The notes below the pieces were generated by a model that saw only the letters and a program-made list of their open reading frames with translations, was not told where the DNA came from and did not search any database. Source: CAKRJP01 sp963634745 (lineage in GTDB: Bacteria; Bacillota; Clostridia; Lachnospirales; Lachnospiraceae). From it: 64,000 nt of DNA. Position numbers and translations under genes: made by a program. The stretch spans positions 62,001-126,000 of the forward strand of contig CAVHCX010000003.1 in the NCBI GenBank assembly GCA_963634745.1. Reading direction: 5' to 3'. Position 1 is the stretch's first letter. Every line of letters begins with the position of its first letter. Positions 53,985-61,876 of this stretch are shown here, in pieces.

Positions 53985-54171
53985 GCGTGTTTTTTGTTTT
54001 CTTGCGTGCTTTAATGCGTGTTTCATTTGATGTTTGTATATTAGCACACGCCTTTTAAATGTGCAACAGAATTCGTCATTCTTTTTTATTTCCCGCATAG
54101 TCCACAATTTATTGCGTGTGTTATTGTAGTTTTTGCACAAGAAAAGGTTTTTAGCACGCTCATTAGCACGC
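53985..54171. promoter_or_regulatory. Cluster of GCGTG/CACGC operator-like motifs at iolC
   Basis: Seven copies of GCGTG or its complement lie at 53985, 54004, 54016, 54047, 54114, 54155 and 54167. Most read GCGTGCTAA or GCGTGTT. Two pairs are direct repeats spaced exactly 12 bases (54004/54016 and 54155/54167). One copy overlaps the -10 of the iolC promoter and three lie downstream of the start site. A regulator binding here would cover and flank the promoter. Confidence 0.75.
54038..54066 (-). promoter_or_regulatory. iolC operon promoter
   Basis: TTGCAC (54061-54066) and TAATAT (54038-54043) are 17 bases apart on the minus strand. The motif GCGTGTGCTAA overlaps the -10. Transcription would start near 54031, giving a 75-base leader. 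Confidence 0.8.
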
Positions 54172-54225
54172 AGCCCCCCAATTGTTCCCCAGAGACTTCC
54201 CAGCATATTGACACCATATGGCCAC

Positions 54226-54276
54226 AAAAAAAAGAAGCGTCACGGTAAAGATTAAAAAATCTCTACCGGACGCTTC
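54226..54276 (-). terminator. Terminator after the Hpt gene
   Basis: On the minus strand a 19-base arm starting GAAGCGTCCGGTAGAG pairs with a TTTACCGTGACGCTTC arm and is followed by eight T. Confidence 0.92.
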
Positions 54277-54330
54277 CTTTGTGCTTCCTAATGATTCTAT
54301 AAATACTGTCAGCTTCCTGACTTTTTTTAT

Positions 54331-54690
54331 CTATTGATTCTCTGAAAATTCCTGAATCGCAGCTATAGTCTTCTTATACTCCGCCTCTACCTTCTCAAAG
54401 AGTTCTTCATATCCTTCTGCAAGTTCCCCGCCTCTGAGAAGTTCTGTAAGAGCATCACTTACAACAAAAAGATCATCAAAGGCCAAGTTCATACAGACAC
54501 CTTTTAAAGTATGAGCTCCGCGAAATGCTTCTTCCGGGTCCTTCTTTTCAATTCCTTCTTTTAAATCCTGAAAACTGGTATCACTTAAAAATTTTATAAG
54601 AAAACGCTGAACTAAGGCATCACTTCCAAGTCGCCCCAATACGCCTTGGTAATCTCCTCCTAATTTTTCGTAACAGTTTTGAATGGTCAT
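54331..54690 (-). CDS. Orphan histidine phosphotransfer (Hpt) protein
   Basis: This 119-residue all-alpha protein has the Hpt signature AHTLKGVCMNLAFDDL with phospho-acceptor His60. Such proteins relay phosphate between receiver domains. No hybrid kinase or partner is encoded next to it; both neighbours are unrelated units. It has a long leader with two 22-bp direct repeats. Its partner must be encoded elsewhere or be one of the regulators in the window. Confidence 0.88.
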   Translation of the reverse strand: MTIQNCYEKLGGDYQGVLGRLGSDALVQRFLIKFLSDTSFQDLKEGIEKKDPEEAFRGAHTLKGVCMNLAFDDLFVVSDALTELLRGGELAEGYEELFEKVEAEYKKTIAAIQEFSENQ

Positions 54691-54708
54691 TGCTTCTCCT
54701 TATGTTTG

Positions 54709-54753
54709 ATTAAATACAACCTTGTCTATAAATTACATACAACCTTGCTTATA
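54709..54753 (-). repeat. Two 22-bp direct repeats in the Hpt leader
   Basis: The copies ATTAAATACAACCTTGTCTATA (54709-54730) and ATTACATACAACCTTGCTTATA (54732-54753) differ at four positions. Their period is 23 bases, about two helix turns, upstream of the ribosome site. Confidence 0.8.
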
Positions 54754-54840
54754 ACAGCTAAACACGATTATTCTATCATACACATCTAAAAAAATCCATG
54801 TTTTTTCCTTTAAATTTTGTTTTTTTGTCAAATCTCCATT

Positions 54841-54861
54841 TTGCCACCATAGCGGTGGCAA
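54841..54861 (-). terminator. Hairpin after the Ser/Thr kinase gene
   Basis: TTGCCACC and GGTGGCAA are perfect eight-base arms with a five-base loop, 29 bases after the kinase stop. No T-run follows, so termination is uncertain. Confidence 0.5.
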
Positions 54862-54889
54862 CGCTTTTTCAGACAAGGTGCTATACTCT

Positions 54890-55963
54890 TCACACAACGT
54901 GAAATACAAGGGATTCAATGACAGTCATTAGCATAACCAGTAGGAATAATATTGCAAAACAAAGGCAAAAGACTCCCAGATATCGCGCGATTCGGTAAGG
55001 GCTCTTACACAGGGGAATAATCTTTTGTACATTTCTGTAATTAGAGCAGATAAAGATCCAGCTTAACATAATAAGCAATATAAAGCCCCTCTCCAACCAC
55101 AGGGCAGCGCCGTAAGTATCCTTTAGGTCCATAGTAAGGCTTAAGTAGACCACAGAAAAATAGCCAAAGCAAGCGAGGGCTTCCTTCCATAGGATATGAC
55201 TTCGAAAGCCCGGCAGCCTATTTTTTGAATAAGGCTTCTTAGCCTCCTCCTTAAAGGAGGGATTCAAGATCTTCAAAAAGTCCTGCATCAGGTCCCGGAC
55301 CGACAGATAGCGATTTTTCGGATCCAACTGGGTACACTTATTCGCGATCCTATATAAGTCTTTGGAATCACTATTGCAGCTGCACAAGAGTTCTTTAAGG
55401 ACCATTCCCAAAGCATAGATGTCTGTCTGGGGAGAGGATGCACCGAATCCATACTGCTCCGGAGCCGCATAGCCCTTGGTGCCAAGGAGTACCGTATCTT
55501 CCTCTTGGTTTGCAGAATACACCTTCGCCGCATTAAAGTCTAAGAGCACCGCCTTATTATAGCTGGTGATTACAATATTTGAAGGCTTGATATCTCTGTG
55601 AACCACCGCAGGGCGTAAATTATGAAGCTTTAGAAGGATCTGACAAAGGTCCAGCATATAGCTTACGATGTCCCGACTCAAAAGATCTCCAGCATCCATT
55701 TTCTCTTGCAGGGTGCTGCCGGATATGTATTCCTCAATGAGATGAAGTTGTCCTTGTGCCTCATAACATTCTATAATCCTTGGAGTGCCTATCACAGGAT
55801 GGGCTTGCAGCATACGGTAGATGTCCAGGTTATATACATCTAAGATTTTCTTGATATATATCTTGCCGGTCTCTTGATGCTGAACCAAATATATCTTATG
55901 ATCATGATTAATGGTTGCGATCATCTTATAGTAAGACAAGGCCAATTGAGTCGATAATTCCAC
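54890..55963 (-). CDS. Ser/Thr protein kinase with C-terminal membrane segments
   Basis: This 357-residue protein has a cytoplasmic kinase domain (about 15-245) and three hydrophobic segments in the last 100 residues. Catalytic HRDIKPSN lies at 122-129, but the metal-binding DFG reads DFN (142-144), and the glycine-rich loop is not recognisable. GTKGYAAPEQYGF is the activation-loop end. I chose GTG 55961-55963 with GGA upstream; a TTG six codons earlier is possible. It is divergent from a small HTH-like protein gene, only 56 bases away. DFN-type kinases can still be active. Confidence 0.82.
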   Translation of the reverse strand: MELSTQLALSYYKMIATINHDHKIYLVQHQETGKIYIKKILDVYNLDIYRMLQAHPVIGTPRIIECYEAQGQLHLIEEYISGSTLQEKMDAGDLLSRDIVSYMLDLCQILLKLHNLRPAVVHRDIKPSNIVITSYNKAVLLDFNAAKVYSANQEEDTVLLGTKGYAAPEQYGFGASSPQTDIYALGMVLKELLCSCNSDSKDLYRIANKCTQLDPKNRYLSVRDLMQDFLKILNPSFKEEAKKPYSKNRLPGFRSHILWKEALACFGYFSVVYLSLTMDLKDTYGAALWLERGFILLIMLSWIFICSNYRNVQKIIPLCKSPYRIARYLGVFCLCFAILFLLVMLMTVIESLVFHVV

Positions 55964-55997
55964 GTTGTCTAGTCCTTTCAATGGTGTTGCTTAGTTC

Positions 55998-56003
55998 ATT
56001 ATA
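55998..56003 (-). promoter_or_regulatory. Probable -10 for the kinase gene
   Basis: TATAAT on the minus strand, 35 bases upstream of the kinase start, overlaps the leader of the divergent gene; the -35 is weak. Confidence 0.5.
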
Positions 56004-56019
56004 CCAAACAGGAGAAGCT

Positions 56020-56481
56020 ATGAAAGAGAAAAGTACTTATGAATTAAACGAAATTTTAGGAAAGACCCATTTATCAGATTTTGATGCCTATTGCAAGGCT
56101 AACAAAGAAAGCCTGGTCAATGAAGATTTCCCTTTTTCCGGATATATCAAGGATCTCCTGGCTAAGAAGGGGATTTCCCAGCAGACCGTTTTTCTGAAGG
56201 CAGATATTCCCGAACGATACGGCTATAAGCTATTATCCGGGGAGAAACACACCAGACAAAGAGACGTGATTCTTCGCATTTGTTATGCCGGCGAGCTTAC
56301 GTTGAGCGAGACCCAGCGAGCCCTTCATAAATATGGATTACCGGAGCTTTACCCAAAGATCCCCAGGGATGCCATGCTTATGATCATTTTCAATGAACGT
56401 CCGGGAAGCATCATCGACGTCAACAGCCTCTTGAAGGAGCGAGGAATGGAACCTATGCGGACCAGCGGTTCGCAAGATTAA
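56020..56481 (+). CDS. HTH-like protein paired with the Ser/Thr kinase
   Basis: This 153-residue protein contains a region (about 45-100) like an XRE helix-turn-helix: YIKDLLAKKGISQQTVFLKADIP with following helix residues. It contains no membrane segment. I chose ATG 56020-56022 with AGGAG five bases upstream. It is divergent from the kinase and is followed by a lipoprotein gene 21 bases later, so a regulatory or signalling role with the kinase is likely. The function is not known. Confidence 0.75.
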   Translation: MKEKSTYELNEILGKTHLSDFDAYCKANKESLVNEDFPFSGYIKDLLAKKGISQQTVFLKADIPERYGYKLLSGEKHTRQRDVILRICYAGELTLSETQRALHKYGLPELYPKIPRDAMLMIIFNERPGSIIDVNSLLKERGMEPMRTSGSQD

Positions 56482-56502
56482 CACCATACGAGGTAAAAGC
56501 TT

Positions 56503-57417
56503 ATGAAAAAAAGAAAATTATTGGCCCTTTGTTTTGTTCTTTCCCTTTCTGCTGCCACTATTTTTACTGGCTGCGGTTCAAGTTCCTCTTCCGGTGGAAG
56601 CAAGGATATTTCCACGGTAACCACGTCGGATGCTTCCGGAACCGGTACGGATGGCAGCAGCTCAAAGGATGCTGTAACGGTTGCCGAGCAAGTGCTCTAC
56701 GATGCCAACAATGTAAAGATCACAGCCACAGGCCTCAGTGAGGATGATTCCTGGCTCGGCACCAGCCTGACCCTCCTCATTGAGAACAACTCGGATCAGA
56801 GCCTGACCATTCAGGCCAGGGATGCCAATGTAAACGGATATATGGTAGACACCTCCATGTCCGCCAATGTAGCAGCCGGTATGAAGGCCAACGATTCCCT
56901 GGTTTTCCAGACTTCCGGTTTAGAAGAGTGCGGCATTGAACAGATTGCTAGCATGGAATTTTCATTTACCATGTTAAACAGCGACACCTTTGAGACCGTC
57001 TTTGACAGTGATGTGATTACCGTAAATACCTCCATCGCAGAGGGCTATACGCAGACCTACGATGATTCAGGAACCGTTCTTTTGGATGCCAACGGCATTA
57101 AGATCGTAGGCAAGGGCCTGTCCACCGATGATTCCTTCTGGGGACCGGGTGTCATTCTCTATATCGAGAACAATTCTGACCAGAATATCACGGTTCAGAC
57201 CAGGGACACCTCTATCAACGGCTTTATGGTAACCTCTACCATCTCCGAATCTGTTCTTGTAGGCAAGAAGGCCATCACAGCGGTTCAATTTTATGATTCA
57301 GATTTGGAGAGCAATGGGATTACCGATATCACCAGCGTGAATTTATCCTTCCATATCTTCAACAGCGCATCCTGGGATGCAATTTTAGATAGCGACCCTA
57401 TCACCATTACGTTCTAA
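56503..57417 (+). CDS. Lipoprotein with two copies of an ~110-residue domain
   Basis: This 304-residue secreted lipoprotein has lipidation Cys24 (FTGC), a Ser/Gly-rich linker (25-62), and two copies of one domain at about 64-175 and 192-304. Both copies carry the pattern VLLDAN, GLSxDDS, IENNSDQ, the xxRDxxxNG box and a final FDSD/LDSD-P-I/VITV. It resembles families of predicted surface beta-sandwich lipoproteins in Lachnospiraceae. It follows the HTH-like gene and precedes a small membrane protein. Confidence 0.85.
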   Translation: MKKRKLLALCFVLSLSAATIFTGCGSSSSSGGSKDISTVTTSDASGTGTDGSSSKDAVTVAEQVLYDANNVKITATGLSEDDSWLGTSLTLLIENNSDQSLTIQARDANVNGYMVDTSMSANVAAGMKANDSLVFQTSGLEECGIEQIASMEFSFTMLNSDTFETVFDSDVITVNTSIAEGYTQTYDDSGTVLLDANGIKIVGKGLSTDDSFWGPGVILYIENNSDQNITVQTRDTSINGFMVTSTISESVLVGKKAITAVQFYDSDLESNGITDITSVNLSFHIFNSASWDAILDSDPITITF

Positions 57418-57457
57418 TTTATTAAAAGTAAGTATATTTATTTTAGGAGGATCCATT

Positions 57458-57823
57458 ATGAAAACTTGGAAATTAGTTTCCGGTATTATATCTATTATTT
57501 TATTTATCTTTGTTACCTTTCAGTCTTGTGCTGCAGGTATCGCCAACACTCTTGAGGAGTCCGGAGAAGTTTCCGGATCTGCCGGTCTTTTTGTAGCCAT
57601 CTTAATGTTGGCCGGAGGTATTGTCTCCATCGCCTCCAGAGGGTCCGCGAAGAACGGCGGAAACATCGCCCTGATCGTTCTCTTTGGCCTGGCTGCCATT
57701 CTAGGCTTTGCCGGCCACGGCAGCTACTCAGACCTGATGATCTGGGCCGGATGGTGCCTCATCAATGCGGTCTTAGCCTTAATTGCTATCTTTAAGGGTA
57801 AGAAAAACACACCTGCGGAATAG
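57458..57823 (+). CDS. Small four-helix membrane protein
   Basis: This 121-residue protein has four hydrophobic segments near 5-30, 42-58, 68-82 and 90-112, short loops and a basic C-terminus. A GGAGG ribosome site precedes the ATG. It lies 40 bases after the lipoprotein and is followed by a strong terminator, so it ends the HTH-lipoprotein operon. No function is recognised. Confidence 0.8.
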   Translation: MKTWKLVSGIISIILFIFVTFQSCAAGIANTLEESGEVSGSAGLFVAILMLAGGIVSIASRGSAKNGGNIALIVLFGLAAILGFAGHGSYSDLMIWAGWCLINAVLALIAIFKGKKNTPAE

Positions 57824-57837
57824 GTCATTTTTAAATA

Positions 57838-57891
57838 ACAAAAAAGAGCCCGGATGCTTTTGCAGCTATTGCAAGCATCCGGGCTCTTTTT
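57838..57891. terminator. Strong bidirectional terminator
   Basis: AAAAGAGCCCGGATGCTT pairs with AAGCATCCGGGCTCTTTT, extended inward by TGCA pairs. A-rich and T-rich flanks suit both the plus operon and the convergent lipoprotein gene. Confidence 0.95.
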
Positions 57892-57920
57892 AACTTTTTA
57901 CTAATTTTGTCACTGCCAAA

Positions 57921-58250
57921 TTAATAGGAAGAGATATTCAGACCAGTAATATCATCATTATCACAAGCTCCTGAGATACCGTCTTTACTATAATTTAAAG
58001 TCACTTTAAACTCTTTTCCGTCCGCATCCACAAAGGACAAGGTATAGTCTCCATATTTTTCAATGGTAACCGTTACCCCATCGTCCGTCACCCCACCGGT
58101 AATCCCTTCCGGATAATCTACCAGGGTATAGCTTTCGATTCCGTTTAATGTCACAAGGAATGTTTTCTCCTTAGAGCATCCCATAAGCATAAAACACGCG
58201 GCAAGCATAAGCGCAAACAATACGACTGGTTTTCTGAATCTCTTCTTCAT
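57921..58250 (-). CDS. Small lipoprotein
   Basis: This 109-residue lipoprotein has lipidation Cys25 (MGC) and a short beta-rich domain with VTLNGIESYTLVDYPEG and TLSFVDADGKEFKVTLNY. There are no catalytic motifs. It is monocistronic between rubrerythrin and the terminator. No function is recognised. Confidence 0.78.
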   Translation of the reverse strand: MKKRFRKPVVLFALMLAACFMLMGCSKEKTFLVTLNGIESYTLVDYPEGITGGVTDDGVTVTIEKYGDYTLSFVDADGKEFKVTLNYSKDGISGACDNDDITGLNISSY

Positions 58251-58347
58251 ATTAGCATCCTCTCTTTCATCTCTGGCTTCAACCTTATTCTGGCATTTTA
58301 TCTATACATAAGATCATACGAAGGAAGTTATGAAAGGGCTAACTTTT

Positions 58348-58890
58348 TTAATAATTTTCTTCATGAATTTCAAAATAGCTCTTTGGATGTGCACAAACAG
58401 GACAGACTTCCGGTGCCTTGGTTCCTACTACAATGTGTCCGCAGTTACGGCACTCCCAAACCTTTACCTCGCTCTTTTCAAATACCTGAGCAGTCTCAAT
58501 GTTCTTAAGAAGGGCACGATATCTTTCCTCATGATGCTTCTCGATCTGGCCGACTGCTCTGAATTTTGCAGCGAGTTCCGGGAATCCTTCTTCCTCAGCG
58601 GTCTTTGCAAAGCCTTCATACATATCGGTCCACTCATAGTTTTCTCCCTCAGCAGCTGCTGCCAGGTTTTCCTTGGTATCGCCGATTCCCGCTAATTCCT
58701 TGAACCACATCTTTGCATGTTCCTTCTCATTGTCAGCAGTTTTCAAAAACAAAGAAGACATCTGCTCATATCCTTCCTTCTTTGCTACAGATGCAAAGTA
58801 GGTATACTTATTTCTTGCCTGAGATTCTCCTGCAAATGCTTCCTGTAAGTTTTTTTCTGTCTGGGTTCCTGCATACTTATTTGTTGCCAT
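58348..58890 (-). CDS. Rubrerythrin
   Basis: This 180-residue peroxide-scavenging protein has a ferritin-like diiron domain (1-140; E-x-x-R/H motifs FAGESQARNKY, DNEKEHAKMW and QIEKHHEERY) and a C-terminal rubredoxin-like iron site with Cys147, Cys150, Cys163 and Cys166. It reduces hydrogen peroxide in anaerobes. A near-consensus promoter lies just upstream and an AAGGAGG ribosome site precedes the ATG. Confidence 0.95.
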   Translation of the reverse strand: MATNKYAGTQTEKNLQEAFAGESQARNKYTYFASVAKKEGYEQMSSLFLKTADNEKEHAKMWFKELAGIGDTKENLAAAAEGENYEWTDMYEGFAKTAEEEGFPELAAKFRAVGQIEKHHEERYRALLKNIETAQVFEKSEVKVWECRNCGHIVVGTKAPEVCPVCAHPKSYFEIHEENY

Positions 58891-58969
58891 GTTTTCCTCC
58901 TTTTGGAACTTCCTTTTAGAGCCTTTTAAGCCTCCAAAAACGGCTCCCTTCTTTTATTTTCTAGACCTA

Positions 58970-58998
58970 ATTTTAGCCCATATTTTTCTGATTTTCAA
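58970..58998 (-). promoter_or_regulatory. Rubrerythrin promoter
   Basis: TTGAAA (58993-58998) and TAAAAT (58970-58975) are 17 bases apart on the minus strand. The -35 sits directly after the MATE stop codon. Confidence 0.8.
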
Positions 58999-58999
58999 G

Positions 59000-60361
59000 C
59001 TAATCGGCCTTATAAAAGGGCCCTTGCCTCTTCTCTTTTTTTCGAAGAAAGAGGTAGCAGGAAAGGCAAAGAAGAAGCTGTACGATGGAGGACATTGGAG
59101 TTGCCAAGCCGATTTTAAAAAGCGAAGTTTCCGGCAGCCTGCTCATGAAATAAGAAACCGGCACTCGAACCCCGAAGGCTCCTATAATCCCCTGGATCAT
59201 AACAAATTTTGTAAGGCCGATTCCATTATAAAAACCTGTAAAACAGAAGAAAATGGCCGTAAACATACAATCGATGGCATAGGCTTTCAGATAATCTGTA
59301 GCTGCCGCAATTACCCTAGGATCCGAAGAAAAGATTCCCGCCATATGACTTCCGCCAAAAAATGTGGCAAAAAACATAAGGACTCCAATGGCCCCGGAAA
59401 GCACCATTCCGCCGAACAAGGCCTTCCTGGCCCGGTCCATTTTTCCGGCCCCATAATTTTGCGCCACAAAGGCGGACATGGATTGCATAAAGGCGATAGA
59501 AATCAACATAATAAAGGCACATACCTTTTCAGCCACCCCTACGCCTGCGCTAGCATCAACCCCCATAGAATTTACAATGGCAAGAATGATCAAAAAGGAC
59601 AGGCTTACCAAAAGATCCTGCAGGGCAATGGGGGCTCCAAGCCCTACCATCTTCTTCAAATACAAGCCATGGATTCTCAAATTTTCTCTTCCTATGGTAA
59701 ATGGTAATTCTTTTTTTCTTATGAAGCCCCAGGAAACAATCACGCTGACCACCTGGGCAAATACCGTCGCTATGGCTGCTCCGCCGGTCCCCATCCCAAG
59801 GACTCCGCACAAGAAAAGGTCTCCCACAATATTGCAAACACAGGCGATTCCCACGGTCAGAAGGGGAGTCCTTGAATCTCCCAGCCCCCTAAAAATACAG
59901 CCGATCAGATTGTAGGCTACAATAACGATCATACCACCGCCACAGATACGAACATAGGCTACCGTTTTATCAAATGCACTCTCCGGGGCATGCATAATCT
60001 GGCTAATCTGTCCTGCGAAAAGCACCAGTAAGATGCTGGCAATACAGGCAAGAATTCCAAACATCACAATGGCAGTTCCCACGGTCTTGCCGCCCTCCTG
60101 CTTCTTACCGCTTCCGATCTGCTGGCCTAAAAGGATGGTGGTTCCCATGGCAAAGCTACTAACCAGGTTGGTCAGTGTCGTCATAATTTGGGATCCTGTA
60201 GATACCGCGGAGACATCCGCAGAAGTGGCAAACCTTCCCACCACCAAAAGATCCACCGCACCGTACATAGCTTGCAAAAACAAGGCAAAGAGCACCGGCC
60301 CCGCAAACATAATAAGGGGCTGCATAATTTTCCCCTCTGTAAATGAAATATTCTCTTTCAT
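59000..60361 (-). CDS. MATE-family multidrug/cation antiporter (MepA-like)
   Basis: This 453-residue transporter has twelve predicted helices in two halves. MATE motifs such as MYGAVDLLVVGRFATSADVSAVSTG near the first half and QNYGAGKMDRARKALFGG in the second are present (split here into shorter reads of the family pattern: VDLLVVGRF, AQNYGAGK). It is preceded by a promoter, a structured leader and a terminator, which points to riboswitch or attenuation control. The other MATE gene in the window (13.7 kb) is broken. Confidence 0.92.
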   Translation of the reverse strand: MKENISFTEGKIMQPLIMFAGPVLFALFLQAMYGAVDLLVVGRFATSADVSAVSTGSQIMTTLTNLVSSFAMGTTILLGQQIGSGKKQEGGKTVGTAIVMFGILACIASILLVLFAGQISQIMHAPESAFDKTVAYVRICGGGMIVIVAYNLIGCIFRGLGDSRTPLLTVGIACVCNIVGDLFLCGVLGMGTGGAAIATVFAQVVSVIVSWGFIRKKELPFTIGRENLRIHGLYLKKMVGLGAPIALQDLLVSLSFLIILAIVNSMGVDASAGVGVAEKVCAFIMLISIAFMQSMSAFVAQNYGAGKMDRARKALFGGMVLSGAIGVLMFFATFFGGSHMAGIFSSDPRVIAAATDYLKAYAIDCMFTAIFFCFTGFYNGIGLTKFVMIQGIIGAFGVRVPVSYFMSRLPETSLFKIGLATPMSSIVQLLLCLSCYLFLRKKEKRQGPFYKAD

Positions 60362-60410
60362 CTGAATCTCCTCTCTTTTTCGGATGGATGATTAAAAAAT
60401 TCTATGAAAG

Positions 60411-60460
60411 AAAAAAGCCGGATAAGAAGCAGATATTTCAATCTGCCATCTTATCCGGCT
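60411..60460 (-). terminator. Leader terminator before the MATE gene
   Basis: AGCCGGATAAGA and TCTTATCCGGCT are perfect 12-base arms on the minus strand, followed by six T. It lies inside the transcript that starts near 60495, ahead of the MATE start at 60361, and it also stops readthrough from pepP. Confidence 0.92.
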
Positions 60461-60495
60461 ATTGTTTCTTACGAACAATTCACCCTCCGATGAAC
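60411..60495 (-). promoter_or_regulatory. Candidate guanidine-IV (mepA-type) riboswitch leader
   Basis: Between the promoter and the MATE gene, the leader carries GTTCATCGGAGGGTG, a hairpin ATTGTT-CGTAAGA-AACAAT, then AGCCGGATAAGA, which begins the terminator stem. Competition between an aptamer and the terminator is plausible. The mepA motif (guanidine-IV) is known upstream of MATE genes in Clostridia; I assign it from context and general resemblance, not from a model search. Confidence 0.5.
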
Positions 60496-60501
60496 ACCGA
60501 A

Positions 60502-60530
60502 AGTGTACTAAAAATCCCTATCTTTGTCAA
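60502..60530 (-). promoter_or_regulatory. Promoter of the MATE gene leader
   Basis: TTGACA (60525-60530) and TACACT (60502-60507) are 17 bases apart on the minus strand. The start near 60495 gives a leader of about 134 bases. Confidence 0.85.
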
Positions 60531-60574
60531 GCAAGAAAATCTAGGAAATTTAATAAAAATTTTGATGAAAAAAT

Positions 60575-61816
60575 TTAATTCATAAAGGCCTCGATATCCT
60601 CTGTGGTCCTTGGAATATTTCCGGAGAGATTTTCACATCCATCCTCTGTTACTAGGCAGTTGTCCTCCAGACGGAAGCCAATACCCCATTCTTCATGATA
60701 AATTCCAACATCAATACAAAATACCATACCAGGTGCGATAATCTCCGGAGTCTCTACCACATCATGTACATCATAACCGATATGATGTGCTCCCGCATGC
60801 CACATATAAGTTCCTATCTCCTCATAAGAAGATAAAACCCCGGCATCCTTTAGACGCTCATAGTTGTATCTTCGAATGGTGGCATCCACATCTGCCATCT
60901 TCATACCCGGGCGGATGATTTCAAACATATGATTGGATGTATCTAAGGCACAGTCAAATAAGAGCTTTTGTTTTGGACTATAACGTCCGTTACAAGGCCA
61001 TCCTCTGGAGACGTCGGTAATAAGGTTGTCCCACTGGGCACCCACGTCATTTAGGATAATATCTCCATCCTTGGCCTGTCCTTCATAACTATAGTAGTGA
61101 ATACAGAAATTATTCTCTCCTGCAGAAATAATAGAAGGAAATCCCGGTCCCTTAGGGCCATATTGACCCAAAGCCCTGTCAAACTCTGCCTTATACTGAT
61201 ACTCGTACATGCCGGGTTTTGAAGCCTTCATCATGGCCAAAATTCCGTCTTTCGTAATATCTTCCGCCTTTCTTAGGGCTTCGATTTCGCAGGGCTGCTT
61301 AATAAGACGCAGCTTCCTTATAAGGGCATTTGCATTCCCGATCGAAAGAAAGGGAACTTGCTTTTGTATATAATCAGAAAATTTCTGAGCCGGGCGATCC
61401 AGCTCCTTGCTTCCAATACGGTAGAGGTCCAGGTATACAGACCCATAATTTCCGCTAAAAGCCAGGGTCCTAAAATCTCCCTCGAAGCGGTCCTTAGAGC
61501 GCACATCCTCCACGCCGGACTGGTCTGTGGCTTCATAAGCTTTTACCCGGCGGCCCGTCCAACGTTCTGCATGAGGATCCGGGGGTAAAATGTAAAGTTG
61601 CTCTTTCACCACACCTTCTCCATCTTTGGCCGCCAAAAGTACGGCTTCCTTGCATTCTAGGCCTGTCAGATATACAAAACTTCGATCTGCAAAGAACGGA
61701 TAATACTCATCGTTGGTCTTAATAATCTCCTCCCCGGAAAAAAGCACCAAAAGCGTTCCCTCCGGAAGGGCCTCATAAAGCCTCATACGATTCCCCTTAT
61801 GAAATTCTGCCTTCAT
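60575..61816 (-). CDS. Xaa-Pro aminopeptidase (M24B)
   Basis: This 413-residue metallopeptidase removes N-terminal residues before proline. It has an N-terminal creatinase-like domain (1-165) and the pita-bread catalytic domain, with metal ligands Asp257 and Asp268, the HAGAHHIGYDVHD histidines, and glutamates in the last 50 residues (FRLEDNCLV). I chose ATG 61814-61816, since GAGG lies ten bases upstream. It lies 60 bases downstream of oppF and may share its transcript, matching peptide use after uptake. Confidence 0.92.
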   Translation of the reverse strand: MKAEFHKGNRMRLYEALPEGTLLVLFSGEEIIKTNDEYYPFFADRSFVYLTGLECKEAVLLAAKDGEGVVKEQLYILPPDPHAERWTGRRVKAYEATDQSGVEDVRSKDRFEGDFRTLAFSGNYGSVYLDLYRIGSKELDRPAQKFSDYIQKQVPFLSIGNANALIRKLRLIKQPCEIEALRKAEDITKDGILAMMKASKPGMYEYQYKAEFDRALGQYGPKGPGFPSIISAGENNFCIHYYSYEGQAKDGDIILNDVGAQWDNLITDVSRGWPCNGRYSPKQKLLFDCALDTSNHMFEIIRPGMKMADVDATIRRYNYERLKDAGVLSSYEEIGTYMWHAGAHHIGYDVHDVVETPEIIAPGMVFCIDVGIYHEEWGIGFRLEDNCLVTEDGCENLSGNIPRTTEDIEAFMN

Positions 61817-61876
61817 AATTTCCATACCTCTTTTCTTCTATCCCTATTCTAATTCCACCTAGGATTTCTATTCTAG

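Noticed and set aside
54733..54918. Short minus-strand frame between the kinase and Hpt genes
   Set aside because: It overlaps the kinase end, the hairpin and the leader repeats, with no ribosome site.
60411..60460. Simple pepP terminator
   Set aside because: A promoter lies between pepP and this hairpin and points at the MATE gene, so it belongs to the MATE leader, though it can also stop pepP readthrough.
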